From: Desulfoferrobacter suflitae | Lineage (GTDB): Bacteria > Desulfobacterota > Syntrophobacteria > Syntrophobacterales > Syntrophobacteraceae | Direction of reading: 5' to 3' | Assembly (NCBI RefSeq): GCF_022603395.1 | Contig: NZ_JAIBKA010000006.1 | Span: 248,001-312,000 of the forward strand | DNA length: 64,000 nt | Shown: piece after piece, positions 7,836-17,340 of the stretch | Layout: each line of letters starts with the position of its first letter | Position numbering within the stretch: position 1 is the first letter of the stretch | Notes under the pieces: generated by a model | The model's input: only the letters and a program-made list of their open reading frames with translations | Told to the model about the DNA's origin: nothing | The model's database searches: none | Position numbers and translations under genes: made by a program

Positions 7836-9218
7836 CTACATGTAGCCGTAGCCAACGGGTGAAGCTTCCTGTTTGGCGTCAAGCAGTGCGTTGACAATTC
7901 GATCGAACAACTCCTGCGCCCCGCGATAGCCCAGGTGGAGCACCCTCTGGCCGCCGAACCGGTCGTGGATGGGAAACCCGACCCGAATGAGCGGTATCCT
8001 GAAACGGCGGGCCAAATGGTAGCCTTTGCTGTGGCCGAGCAGCAGGTCCGGCGAGAGGCTTTCCGCCTCCTCGGCGATTTCATAGAAATCGACCCCTTCA
8101 CGGATGATCGGCAGCTCCGGCAGGATGCTGTCATTGACGTCCTCGATGGCTTCCCGCAGACGGCCGCTTTTGCCGCCGCTGGCGCACAGCAGCGGTTTCA
8201 CGCCGATCTCGAGCAGAAACGAAGTGAGCCCAATCACCAAGTCCTCCTCGCCATAGATCACGGCGCCCTTGCCGAAAGTGTACTTGTGCCCGTCCACGTA
8301 GGCATCGATCAGGCGGCCGCGCTCCAGCACATGTTTTTCTGGCGTCTCGACCCCCGCCAGAAGCTGTAGCACCTCGAACAGGCGGTCGCTCTCGCGCAGG
8401 CCGATGGGCACGCCCAGGCGGTGCAGCGGCACCTGAAAGCGAGTTTCGAGCAGCCGGCCGGCGCTCTCATGGCCAAACAGGGTGCGCCCCAGTTCGATGG
8501 TCGCCCGCGAGCAACCCATCCGCGCGATTTCGGCCAATGACGTTCCACCATCGGGGATTTTCCGGTAGTCATCGAGCGCCGGACCATCGAGGGTTTCCGA
8601 AATGTCCGGCAAAACGATCACGGGAATTCCGCAATCCGCCATAATTTCCTGCAAATAGCGCACATCGGCGGGCGATGTGAAACCCGGCAGCAGGTTGACG
8701 GCGGCGCTCCGGCCGGCATCTTCCGGGCATTCCGCCAGCTGCTCGACCACCGCGCGCACGGCGGCATGAAAGCCTTCCATGTGGGTGCCCGAGTAGCTCG
8801 GCGTGGCCACGTTGACGATGGCCGGCAGGTCCTGGTGCGCCGTCCCCTGCTCCGCCATTTCCCGCTTGAACGTGCGCAGGATCATGGGCACGTCATCGCC
8901 GATGGTTTCCGTCAGGCAGGTCGTCGCCACCCCGACCAGCCGGGCACCGAATTTTTTCATGACGTTTTGTAAGCCCTGCCTGAGGTTTGCCTCGCCGCCG
9001 TAGACGGCATGCTTTTCGCCAAGCGATGACGAAGCGATGTCCATGGGTTCGCGAAAGTGGCTGATGATGTAGCGCCGCATGTACGTGGCGCAGCCCTGCG
9101 AGCCGTGCAAAAACGGCACGGCGCCCTCGATCCCGCGGAAAGCCAGGCAGGCGCCCAGCGGCTTGCACAGCTTGCAGGCGTTGGTGGTCGAGATATAAGG
9201 AGAACTGTAATCGCTCAT
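7836..9218 (-). CDS. nifN: NifN, FeMo-cofactor scaffold subunit
   Basis: Partner of NifE in the scaffold that matures NifB-co. It has 460 residues and is paralogous to NifK. Cofactor/P-cluster-type cysteine positions remain in NACKLCKPLGACLAFRG, HGSQGCATYMRRY and ATTCLTETIGDD. The NifK-like stretch PSYSGTHMEGFHAAV is present. I chose the ATG at 9218 (MSDYSSPYISTTN), with ribosome site AGGTGA; GTG 9227 is an in-frame alternative. It follows nifE by 45 bp and precedes nifB by 12 bp. Confidence 0.92.
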   Translation of the reverse strand: MSDYSSPYISTTNACKLCKPLGACLAFRGIEGAVPFLHGSQGCATYMRRYIISHFREPMDIASSSLGEKHAVYGGEANLRQGLQNVMKKFGARLVGVATTCLTETIGDDVPMILRTFKREMAEQGTAHQDLPAIVNVATPSYSGTHMEGFHAAVRAVVEQLAECPEDAGRSAAVNLLPGFTSPADVRYLQEIMADCGIPVIVLPDISETLDGPALDDYRKIPDGGTSLAEIARMGCSRATIELGRTLFGHESAGRLLETRFQVPLHRLGVPIGLRESDRLFEVLQLLAGVETPEKHVLERGRLIDAYVDGHKYTFGKGAVIYGEEDLVIGLTSFLLEIGVKPLLCASGGKSGRLREAIEDVNDSILPELPIIREGVDFYEIAEEAESLSPDLLLGHSKGYHLARRFRIPLIRVGFPIHDRFGGQRVLHLGYRGAQELFDRIVNALLDAKQEASPVGYGYM

Positions 9219-9263
9219 GGCTTTCACCTACTGACTTTGTAGTTTTCCAACCTTCTTACGTTT

Positions 9264-10652
9264 TCAGCTGCCGGCAAACCGCTCCTCTGCGAGCGTTCTC
9301 GACCGTCGCGGCACAAAGCGCCACACGGGGCTCATCACCGAGGTGTAGACCTCACGGGCGAAGTTGAACATGCCCACGAACCCTTCCAGAGGCTCCTTGC
9401 GCTCATGATTGTGATCGCAGAAACCGACCCCGAGCTTGTAGGCGATGGGCCTCTCCTTGACCCCGCCGACAAAAATGTCGACGTCTTTTTCCTTGAGAAA
9501 CGAGGATAGCTCGAGGGGATTGGAGTCATCCACGATGATGGTCCCCTCGTCGGTGATTTCGTGCAGCTCCTGGTAGTCTTCGGCGGTGCCGGTCTGCGAA
9601 CCGACCAGCACCACCTTCATACCGAGCAGTCGAAAGGCCTTGACCAGCGAAAAGGCCTTGAACGCTCCGCCTACATAAATGGCTGCTTTCTTGCCCCGCA
9701 GCGCCTGGCGGAATTCCTTCAACTGGGGAAGGAGCACCGAAAGCTCCTCGTGCACCAGTTCCTGAGTGCGCGATAAGACGTTAGAGTCCTGTTTTTCAAA
9801 AAAGCGCGCCACCGCATAGAGCGACTCGGCCATGTCCTCGACGCCGAAATAGGAGACCCGGATGAAGGGCGTGCCGAATTTTTCCTGCATCATTTTCGCC
9901 AGGTCCATGGTGGCGCCGGAGCATTGCACCACATTCAGAGCGGCCCCGTGGGTTCGCCGAAGGTCGTCCACCCGGCCGTCCCCGGTGATGTTGGCGACGG
10001 TTTCGATGCCCATCCGCTGGAAGTACTCGCGGATGATCCAGATTTCCCCGGCCAGGTTGAAATCCCCCAGGATATTCACGCTGAGAGGGGAAATGCCGCT
10101 GACATCGCCCGTTCCGACCAGTTCGAACATGGCTTTGCAGGCGGCGTGGTAGCCCGCCCGCTTGTTGCCCTTGAACCCTTCCGACTGCACCGGAATGACC
10201 GGCAGCTCTTTTTCCTTGCTCACCCGCCGGCACACGGCCGCCAGGTCATCGCCGATGATGCCGACAATGCAGGTGGAATAGACGAAAGCGGCCTTCGGCC
10301 CATGGCGGTCGATGAGCTCGATTAAGGCGCGATGGAGCTTTTCCTCGCCGCCGAAGATGACGTCCTTTTCCTGCAGGTCGGTGGAAAAACTCAGCCGATG
10401 CAGTTCCGGGCCCGACGACAGCGCCCCGCGGATGTCCCAGGTGTAGGCGGCGCAGCCGATGGGGCCATGCACCAGATGGAGCGCATCGGCGATGGGGTAG
10501 AGCACCACCCGCGAGCCGCAGAAAACGCAGGCCCGCTGGCTGACGGCGCCGGCCAGACTGTCGCGGTCGCAGGCCAGGCGATAGGGCTGCTCCCCTTTGC
10601 GATGAATCTGGTCTTCTCGCTCTTCGAATATAAGCTGTGATTCGTTGCTCAT
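9264..10652 (-). CDS. nifE: NifE, FeMo-cofactor scaffold subunit
   Basis: NifD-paralogous scaffold subunit of 462 residues that works with NifN. Diagnostic segments are QRACVFCGSRVVLYPIADAL, HGPIGCAAYTWDIRG and STCIVGIIGDDLAAVC, which hold the cysteines equivalent to the P-cluster ligands of NifD. SEGFKGNKRAGYHAAC matches the NifE-type cofactor pocket. The gene starts 42 bp after the ferredoxin gene and ends 45 bp before nifN, consistent with a single transcript. Confidence 0.94.
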   Translation of the reverse strand: MSNESQLIFEEREDQIHRKGEQPYRLACDRDSLAGAVSQRACVFCGSRVVLYPIADALHLVHGPIGCAAYTWDIRGALSSGPELHRLSFSTDLQEKDVIFGGEEKLHRALIELIDRHGPKAAFVYSTCIVGIIGDDLAAVCRRVSKEKELPVIPVQSEGFKGNKRAGYHAACKAMFELVGTGDVSGISPLSVNILGDFNLAGEIWIIREYFQRMGIETVANITGDGRVDDLRRTHGAALNVVQCSGATMDLAKMMQEKFGTPFIRVSYFGVEDMAESLYAVARFFEKQDSNVLSRTQELVHEELSVLLPQLKEFRQALRGKKAAIYVGGAFKAFSLVKAFRLLGMKVVLVGSQTGTAEDYQELHEITDEGTIIVDDSNPLELSSFLKEKDVDIFVGGVKERPIAYKLGVGFCDHNHERKEPLEGFVGMFNFAREVYTSVMSPVWRFVPRRSRTLAEERFAGS

Positions 10653-10694
10653 GACGTTCTGTCCTGTGTCGAAAGCGGGTGGAAAAATCTTCGT

Positions 10695-10997
10695 TCAACT
10701 CAGCAGGTAGCTTTCCGCCGCTTTCCCTTGCTCGAGGGCGTCCAGTATTTCGTCGACGACGCCCTCATCGGTCACTCCCCCATACCAATAGCCCTGCGGA
10801 TAAACGACTATGACGGGGCCTTCCTCGCAATACTTGAGGCAGCCGGTGCTGGAAACCATGGCGTCCAGGCCGCGGTCGGCGATTTCTTCCTCGATGTAGG
10901 GGATGAAATCGAGCGAATTCTTCTTCATGCATTTTCCCTTCGCTTCGGTGCCGCGAAAGCTGCAGCAGACAAAGATGTGATGTTGTGGCTTGGGCAT
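10695..10997 (-). CDS. Thioredoxin-fold [2Fe-2S] ferredoxin inside the nif operon
   Basis: Small ferredoxin of about 100 residues (MPKPQHHIFVCCSFRG). The cysteines VCC, GKC, STGCLKYC and the following EGPVIVVYPQGYWYGG fit the thioredoxin-like [2Fe-2S] family seen in nif clusters of anaerobes. A role as electron donor or oxygen-protection partner of nitrogenase is inferred from position between nifK and nifE. I chose the ATG at 10997 because GGAG sits seven bases upstream. The ATG at 11009 directly abuts the nifK stop and has no ribosome site of its own. Confidence 0.88.
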   Translation of the reverse strand: MPKPQHHIFVCCSFRGTEAKGKCMKKNSLDFIPYIEEEIADRGLDAMVSSTGCLKYCEEGPVIVVYPQGYWYGGVTDEGVVDEILDALEQGKAAESYLLS

Positions 10998-11009
10998 TTT
11001 TTTCTCCAT

Positions 11010-12386
11010 CTACATGACCAGTTCGAAGCGTTCCTCGGGTGCGTCCCGGTCCATGCGGTCGAGCAGCGCATCGAGGATTTTTTCCAGCAGGCGCAATCCG
11101 CCTCGGTATCCCACGGTCGGCAAATAACTGTGGCCGACCCGGTCCAGAATGGGGAAGCCAAAGCGAACCAGGGGGATGTCCTCGTCCCGGGCGATGTATT
11201 TCAGATAGGTGTTGCCGATCAGCAGGTCCACCGGCTGGTTTTTCACCCACTGGTGAAACAGCAGCATGTCGCCGCCCACGCGCACGTTGACCGCGTGGGG
11301 CACTGCCGCGGTGATTTCCCTGATGCGCTGTTCAAACTTCTTCCCCGGTGTGCCGGTGACGATGTGGATTGGCTGCATATCGATGGAGACCAGGAAATCG
11401 GTGAGCGCGATCAGCTGGTCCGGATCGCCCACCAGGCCGACCTTTTTGCCGTAAAAGTACTGATGCATGTCGGTCATCACATCCAGTAGCTGGCCACGTT
11501 CGATATTGATGGAATCGGGCACGTTGACTCCGGCGATTTTGCGCAGTGCGTCGACGAACAGGTCGGTTTGCCGCAGGCCGATGGGCAGATCGAGGATTTC
11601 ACACGGCACCTTGCATTTGCCGTCCAGCGCGCGGGCCGCCGGGCCCGAAGCCAGCCGCCCCAGGGCGATGGTGGCGCGGCTGTCGCCGGTCTTGATCAGC
11701 TCCTCGATGGTCACGCCGCCGTTGGGAAACATCTGGTAGCGGCCGGTCTGTGGTCCATTCAAGACATTCGAGGTATCGGGGAACAGGATGGTGCGGACCC
11801 CCATCTCGTTTGCCAGGCGCCGGATTTCCCGCATGTCGCAGGGCTCGACATAACCGGGAACGATGTTGACCACATCCTCCCGCCGCCCGGTGGACTGAGC
11901 GAAGTAATCCACCATGGCTTTGGTCATATTGGCAAAACCGGTCACATGCGAACCCGCGTAGCTGGGGGTGTTGGCGTGGATGACGTACTTGCCGGTCGGC
12001 ACCTTGCCGTCGTCCTTGGCTTTGGCGGCGATCTGCACAATGTCGTCGCCGATGGTTTCAGACAGGCAGGTGGTGTGCACCGCAATCACATCGGGCTCAT
12101 AAATGGTGAATATGTTGTCGATGGCCTGCAGCAGGTTGGCCTGCCCGCCGAACACCGAAGCCCCTTCGGTGAAGGAGCTGGTGCCGGCCATCACCGGCTC
12201 CTTGTAGTGGCGGGTCAGGGTGCTCCGGTGGTAGGCACAGCATCCCTGCGAGCCGTGGCTGTGCGGCAGACAGTTGTGGATGCCGAGCGCCGCATACATG
12301 GCGCCGATCGGCTGGCAGGTCTTGGCCGGGTTGACGGTCAGCGCCGTCCGCTCGGTGATCTCTTTTGGCGTATGTCGCAATAACAT
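11010..12386 (-). CDS. nifK: NifK, nitrogenase molybdenum-iron protein beta chain
   Basis: Beta subunit of dinitrogenase, 458 residues. The P-cluster ligands are visible in NPAKTCQPIGA, HGSQGCCAYHR and HTTCLSETIGDD. The segment PSYAGSHVTGF corresponds to the P-cluster serine region. It lacks the roughly 50-residue N-terminal extension of Azotobacter-type NifK, as in the shorter clostridial/archaeal-like forms. The ATG at 12386 follows nifD by 22 bp with ribosome site AGAGGA. The ferredoxin gene follows immediately. Confidence 0.96.
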   Translation of the reverse strand: MLLRHTPKEITERTALTVNPAKTCQPIGAMYAALGIHNCLPHSHGSQGCCAYHRSTLTRHYKEPVMAGTSSFTEGASVFGGQANLLQAIDNIFTIYEPDVIAVHTTCLSETIGDDIVQIAAKAKDDGKVPTGKYVIHANTPSYAGSHVTGFANMTKAMVDYFAQSTGRREDVVNIVPGYVEPCDMREIRRLANEMGVRTILFPDTSNVLNGPQTGRYQMFPNGGVTIEELIKTGDSRATIALGRLASGPAARALDGKCKVPCEILDLPIGLRQTDLFVDALRKIAGVNVPDSINIERGQLLDVMTDMHQYFYGKKVGLVGDPDQLIALTDFLVSIDMQPIHIVTGTPGKKFEQRIREITAAVPHAVNVRVGGDMLLFHQWVKNQPVDLLIGNTYLKYIARDEDIPLVRFGFPILDRVGHSYLPTVGYRGGLRLLEKILDALLDRMDRDAPEERFELVM

Positions 12387-12408
12387 CGCGCGTTCCTCTC
12401 TTTCTCAA

Positions 12409-14073
12409 TCAATCCCAGGCGTATTTGGCGGCCAGCTCCGGGTTTTTCTCCCAGGGCGGCTTCAGGTAGCTCCAGACTTTGCTGTTCACCATGCGGTCGA
12501 TTTCCCGGTAGAAATTGACGGCCCCGCGGAAAGCCGCATAAGGTCCGCCCGAGTCGTAACTGTGCAATTGCTTCATGGGAATGCCGCTTTTCTGAACGGC
12601 GTACTTTTCCTTGATGCCGGCGCAGAAGATGGCCGGTTTGTAAATTTCGATGAGTTTTTCCGTCTCGTACTGGCTGATGTCGTCGATCACCAGTTTGCCG
12701 TCACCCATCTCCGCCATCATGCCGTCGTAATCCTTGAAGCGGAAGCCCTGCTCCTGCAGCCGCGCGAGATCCCCGGCCGGCTTGCGCGGGCGAAAGCGGG
12801 TCGGGTCGGGATGGACTTCAAGCTCTTCGATGTTGCGGCTGTCGGCGTCGACCTTGATGTTGGGCAACACCCGCCTGCCCTCGTAGTCGTCCCGATGGGC
12901 GAACTCGTACCCGGCGGAGATGGTTTCCATGCCGATCTCAGCAAACAATTCCTGATAGTGGTGAGCGCGCGAGCCGCCGACGAAGAGCATCGCCAGCTTG
13001 CCCTGGCACCTGGCCTTGACCTCTTCCCGCACCTTTTCGACGGCGGGCATCTCGCGGGCGATCACTGCCTCCACCTTGTCCATCAGCTCCTGGTCTTCAA
13101 AGTAGCGGGCGATCTTGCGCAGTGACTTGGCGGTCGCCTCGGCGCCGATGAAATTCACCTTGATCCAGGGGATGCCGAATTTGGTCTCCATCATTTCCGC
13201 CACGTAGTTGATGGAGCGGTGGCACATGATGAGGTTGAGGTCGGCGGTATGCGAATTGGCGAACTGGTCGATGGTCGAGTTGCCGCTGAAGGTGGAAACG
13301 AGGGTGATGCCGCATTCCTCGAAGATCCGCTCGATTTCAAAGGCATCGCCGCCGATGTTGTATTCGCCCAGCAGGTTGAGCTTGAACTTGCCTTCGCGCA
13401 CCGTGTCGTCGAGCCCCACCACGTGAGTGAAAATGCCGTTGTTGGCGATGTGGTGTCCGGCCGACTGGCTGACTCCCTTGTAGCCTTCGCAGCTGAAGGC
13501 GAAGACATTGATGCCCAGCTTTTCCTTCATTTCCCGGGCGACCTGGTGAACGTCATCGCCGATCAGCCCCACCGGACAGGTGGAAAAGATACTGATGGCC
13601 TTCGGCTTGAAGATGTCGTAGGCCTCCTGGATGGCCTGCCGCAGTTTCTTTTCGCCGCCGAAAATAATCTCTTCGTCCTGCATATCGGTCGAGAAACAGT
13701 AGGTCATGAAGTTATGGTCATCGGGACCGTTGGGCCGGGTCTGGTTGCGGCGCGTGAGCCAACTGTAGAAACCGCAGCCGATGGGACCGTGGGTGAGGTT
13801 GACGATGTCCCGGGTCGGTCCCAGCACCACGCCCTTGCAGCCGGCGTAGGTGCAGCCGCGCTGGGTGATGATGCCGGGAATGGTGCGCACATTGGACTGA
13901 ATTTCCGGGACTTGGCCGCACTCGTCCACTTTGTTGATAACGATCTGTTTGGCCCGCTTGCGAGCCACCTTTACCGGATATTTCTGGATGAGCTCCTGTT
14001 TCACGTCCTCCGGCTTGATCTCACAAACCTCGTCGGTGTCCAGGTTGAAGCATCCTTCAAGCAATGCCGCCAT
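12409..14073 (-). CDS. nifD: NifD, nitrogenase molybdenum-iron protein alpha chain
   Basis: Alpha subunit of dinitrogenase, about 554 residues. P-cluster cysteines lie in RGCTYAGCKG, GPIGCGFYSW and STCPVGLIGDD. FeMo-co ligands are Cys in LNLIMCHRSINY and His in MKQLHSYDSGG. The active-site Gln/His are in GVSQSAGHHIANN. An insertion of about 50 residues around RRVLPNIKVDADSRNIEEL marks the clostridial-type long NifD. I chose ATG 14073 (MAALLEGCFNLD), since AAAGGAG sits six bases upstream; ATG 14079 and a longer ORF to 14139 are less likely. Confidence 0.96.
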   Translation of the reverse strand: MAALLEGCFNLDTDEVCEIKPEDVKQELIQKYPVKVARKRAKQIVINKVDECGQVPEIQSNVRTIPGIITQRGCTYAGCKGVVLGPTRDIVNLTHGPIGCGFYSWLTRRNQTRPNGPDDHNFMTYCFSTDMQDEEIIFGGEKKLRQAIQEAYDIFKPKAISIFSTCPVGLIGDDVHQVAREMKEKLGINVFAFSCEGYKGVSQSAGHHIANNGIFTHVVGLDDTVREGKFKLNLLGEYNIGGDAFEIERIFEECGITLVSTFSGNSTIDQFANSHTADLNLIMCHRSINYVAEMMETKFGIPWIKVNFIGAEATAKSLRKIARYFEDQELMDKVEAVIAREMPAVEKVREEVKARCQGKLAMLFVGGSRAHHYQELFAEIGMETISAGYEFAHRDDYEGRRVLPNIKVDADSRNIEELEVHPDPTRFRPRKPAGDLARLQEQGFRFKDYDGMMAEMGDGKLVIDDISQYETEKLIEIYKPAIFCAGIKEKYAVQKSGIPMKQLHSYDSGGPYAAFRGAVNFYREIDRMVNSKVWSYLKPPWEKNPELAAKYAWD

Positions 14074-14135
14074 TTGCATCTCCTTTGAGCCGAACGGCTG
14101 GCGACTGCAGCCGCCTGCCAGCGCAGCCTGATTCA

Positions 14136-14519
14136 TCAAACCACTTCATCGAGCACCCGGTCGCCGCTTTCGCCGGTCCGCACCCGGAGGGCGTCCAGCA
14201 CCGGCAGGACAAAGATTTTGCCGTCGCCCGACTTGCCGGTCTTGTTCACGCGCATGATGGTTTTGACCGTCTTTGCCACCAGCTTGTCCGGGACCACGAT
14301 GAACAGAATTCTCTTGGGGATCAGTCGATTGCTTTGCCCCAGCTGGGCGACGGCTTCCTCGTAGCCCTTTTCCGCCCCTTCCAGCAGCTTCAGGTCGACC
14401 AGCCCCTTGCCGCGGCCGAGGGCATCCCGGGCGGTGATGGAGGAAATGCCCGCGTCCGAGAGGGCTCTTTTGGTCTTGTTCATCATGTTGATGCGGACAA
14501 TGGCCATGATCTCCTTCAT
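14136..14519 (-). CDS. nifI2: NifI2, PII-like regulator of nitrogenase activity
   Basis: PII-family protein of 127 residues located between nifH and nifD, the diagnostic position of NifI2. The PII core is seen in MAIVRINMMNKTKRALSDAG and the C-terminal GDGKIFVLPVLDALRVRTGE. The T-loop region is longer than in GlnB and lacks the uridylylated Tyr context. In methanogens NifI1-NifI2 block nitrogenase until 2-oxoglutarate is high. The start ATG at 14519 overlaps the nifI1 stop (ATGA), implying coupled translation. Confidence 0.93.
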   Translation of the reverse strand: MKEIMAIVRINMMNKTKRALSDAGISSITARDALGRGKGLVDLKLLEGAEKGYEEAVAQLGQSNRLIPKRILFIVVPDKLVAKTVKTIMRVNKTGKSGDGKIFVLPVLDALRVRTGESGDRVLDEVV

Positions 14520-14872
14520 AGCTTCACCTCTTCGGGCTCTCCCGAGGGGGTCTCGCGGATGCCGGAGCTGATGGTGTAGACTTCATCGACCGGAGAGACG
14601 AAAATCTTGCCGTCGCCGTAAGCGCCCTTCTCGCCGGTCCGCGCCGCCTTCATGATGGTTTTCACCACAAACTCCTTGTCCTGGTCCTTCACCACCGTGA
14701 GCAGCAGCTCCTTGGGGATTTCGTCATAGGTGATCTCGCCGATCTTGATTCCGCGCTGCTTGCCGCGCCCGACCACGGACATCTTGGTGACCGCCGGGAA
14801 CCCCGAGTCCATCAAGGCGGCGAGCACATCATCGACTTTTTCCGGCCGTACAACTGATCTGATCATTATCAT
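14516..14872 (-). CDS. nifI1: NifI1, PII-like regulator of nitrogenase activity
   Basis: PII-family protein of 118 residues directly after nifH. Core motifs are IRSVVRPEKVDDVLAALMDS, a T-loop VVGRGKQRGIKIGEITYDE and GDGKIFVSPVDEVYTISSG. It is expected to form a hetero-oligomer with NifI2 that switches nitrogenase activity post-translationally. No draT/draG was seen in the window, consistent with NifI-type control. The first ATG at 14872 is followed by a second in-frame ATG two codons later; either may start. Confidence 0.93.
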   Translation of the reverse strand: MIMIRSVVRPEKVDDVLAALMDSGFPAVTKMSVVGRGKQRGIKIGEITYDEIPKELLLTVVKDQDKEFVVKTIMKAARTGEKGAYGDGKIFVSPVDEVYTISSGIRETPSGEPEEVKL

Positions 14873-14957
14873 GATGTTCTATCCTTCCTTTCTCCGCAGG
14901 CCTTCCATTCACCAGGCCCACTGCTGACTAACCTTCTCACCTGCTGTCTGGCCTCTC

Positions 14958-15869
<912 letters not shown>

Positions 15870-15964
15870 CTATCTGTCTGAAATTAAGTGCATACTTATT
15901 TTAGCGTGGGGCATTGGGGGGGAGCCCGAAAGGATTGCCGCTCCTACATAAACGTCGAGGGCAC

Positions 15965-15980
15965 CCTACATTATTGTAGG
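15965..15980. repeat. Perfect palindrome CCTACA-TTAT-TGTAGG upstream of nifH
   Basis: Six-base arms flank a four-base loop, about 130 bp upstream of the sigma-54 box. It contains ACA and TGT halves but in the opposite order and spacing from a NifA site. It may be a repeat remnant or a regulator site; the sequence alone does not decide. Confidence 0.4.
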
Positions 15981-16021
15981 CATCCAGCTTGCGCGCCGAA
16001 AAACCTCATTGCAGCTAGGAT

Positions 16022-16798
16022 GTGATGAAATACCTGCCCGGTTGGCCCGAGGCCAATCCCTTTGCCAAGGCCGAAAGACAGGAATCGGAGGAGCATCCCC
16101 GGCATATTCCGCCGGCGGAGGATTTCTGGAAGGTATTTGACCTGACATCCGGCCAGGACCGGGTCATGTTCACCGCTTATCTGCATACGGCCGCCAGGAA
16201 AACGGAGATCTTCCAGCTGATTTGGTCCGATGTGGATTTTGGCAGACACCGGATCAGGTTATGGACCAGGAAGCGCAAGGGTGGTCTGGAAGCCGACCGG
16301 ATCCCCATGACCCGGGAACTGGAGGAAGCCTTGAAGGAGTGGCATGAGAATCGGACCTCCAAGGATAGTCAATATGTGTTCAACTGCGAAGACACGACAC
16401 CCTATGGCAAAGGGTACTATGGTAAGCCCTTCGTGCGCAGGTATCACTGGCTGAAGAAACTTTGCGATAAGGCAGGGGTGCCCAGGTTTGGAATCCATGC
16501 CATAAGGCACCTTTCAGCGAGCATTTTGGATGACAAGAACTACCCCCTGAGTACCATCCAGTCTCTTCTGAGGCACAAGAGTGCCAATACGACATCGAAG
16601 TATATTCACAAATTGCGAGGCTTCAGGGCAGTTCTGGACGATGCATTCAGGAGAGAGCCCTTGCCGACGGCCGCAGCGCCGGAGGTTCGGGAGTTGCCGG
16701 AGCCGAAAGCGGCGCCGGCGCAAAATGAAGAAAGCCGCTCCCGGGTTGGTGGCTCAACCAAGGAGCGGCCATATCTGCGGCTCGTTCGATTTCGTTAA
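16022..16798 (+). pseudogene. N-terminally truncated tyrosine recombinase (phage/island integrase)
   Basis: The 258-residue ORF carries only the catalytic half of a tyrosine integrase. The first catalytic Arg region reads TAARKTEIFQLIWSDVDF. The HxxR box is GIHAIRHLSASIL. The third motif is LLRHKSANTTSKYIHK, with the nucleophilic Tyr. It begins in the linker that normally follows the core-binding domain (WPEANPFAKAERQE). An in-frame TAG at 16016-16018 shows that the upstream domain is lost, so site-specific activity is unlikely. It points toward tRNA-Glu 104 bp away, the usual arrangement of an island integrase and its att site. Confidence 0.8.
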
Positions 16799-16877
16799 TC
16801 GCGGAACCTCACCTGACGTCGAATTTACACCCGTTTTACACGTAAATTTACACGAAAGGGTCAGGGTCGCTAAGCCG

Positions 16878-16894
16878 CCACAACTAAGTTGTGG
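16878..16894. repeat. Perfect inverted repeat CCACAAC-TAA-GTTGTGG next to tRNA-Glu
   Basis: Seven-base arms around TAA lie between the integrase remnant and the 3' end of tRNA-Glu. It could be a recombinase arm/core site left from integration or a terminator stem for the tRNA transcript, although no T-run follows on the minus strand. Confidence 0.45.
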
Positions 16895-16902
16895 AAATCA
16901 CT

Positions 16903-16978
16903 TGGTAGTCCCAACGGGGTTCGAACCCGTGTCTTCGGCGTGAGAGGCCGATATCCTAGACCACTAGACGATGGGACC
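16903..16978 (-). tRNA. tRNA-Glu (anticodon CTC)
   Basis: The complement folds as a 76-nt tRNA. Its acceptor strand GGTCCCA pairs with TGGGACT. The anticodon stem TCGGC/GCCGA encloses loop CTCTCAC, with anticodon CTC for GAG. The T-arm has GGTTCGAACCC, and CCA is encoded. It lies six bp from tRNA-Gln and is the likely integration target of the adjacent integrase remnant. Confidence 0.95.
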
Positions 16979-16984
16979 TTTGTT

Positions 16985-17058
16985 TGGCTGGGGGACTAGG
17001 ATTCGAACCTAGGTAGACAGATCCAGAGTCTGCCGTCCTGCCGCTAGACGATCCCCCA
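16985..17058 (-). tRNA. tRNA-Gln (anticodon CTG)
   Basis: 74-nt tRNA on the complement. Acceptor TGGGGGA pairs with TCCCCCA. The anticodon stem GCAGA/TCTGT encloses loop CTCTGGA with anticodon CTG for CAG. The T-arm contains GGTTCGAATCC, and CCA is encoded. It is transcribed together with, and just upstream of, tRNA-Glu. Confidence 0.95.
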
Positions 17059-17340
17059 GCAAGTCCGCTTAGGATAATCAAGTTGATTTTACAAGTCAAG
17101 AGTCTAGGCCGGTGTTACGCTTGTCTTTTGTCTGGCGGATATTCTATAATATTGATTCAGCCCATGAGGACAAAGATTCCTCTCGGAATTACTGCCCTTA
17201 TCACAGGTTATGAAGCGCCAGGACGTTCCTCCGTCCCCATGGAAAGCGATCAGCCGCTGAGACAGGCACTGCGGGCCAATAAGGGATCAAGGAGAAGAGT
17301 CAGATATTTGCTATCCAATACAGATATATTCGAGGTATGC

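Noticed and set aside
6441-7862. 473-codon ORF on the plus strand opposite nifB
   Set aside because: It is an antisense shadow of nifB in GC-rich DNA. Its translation has no recognisable domain, whereas the minus strand gives a complete NifB.
14074-14139. Longer NifD beginning at 14139
   Set aside because: The added residues are not conserved and the frame would overlap the end of nifI2. A good Shine-Dalgarno points to ATG 14073.
15873-15892. TGT-ctgaaattaa-GTG as a NifA binding site
   Set aside because: The right half should be ACA; only one half matches, so it is not a TGT-N10-ACA site.
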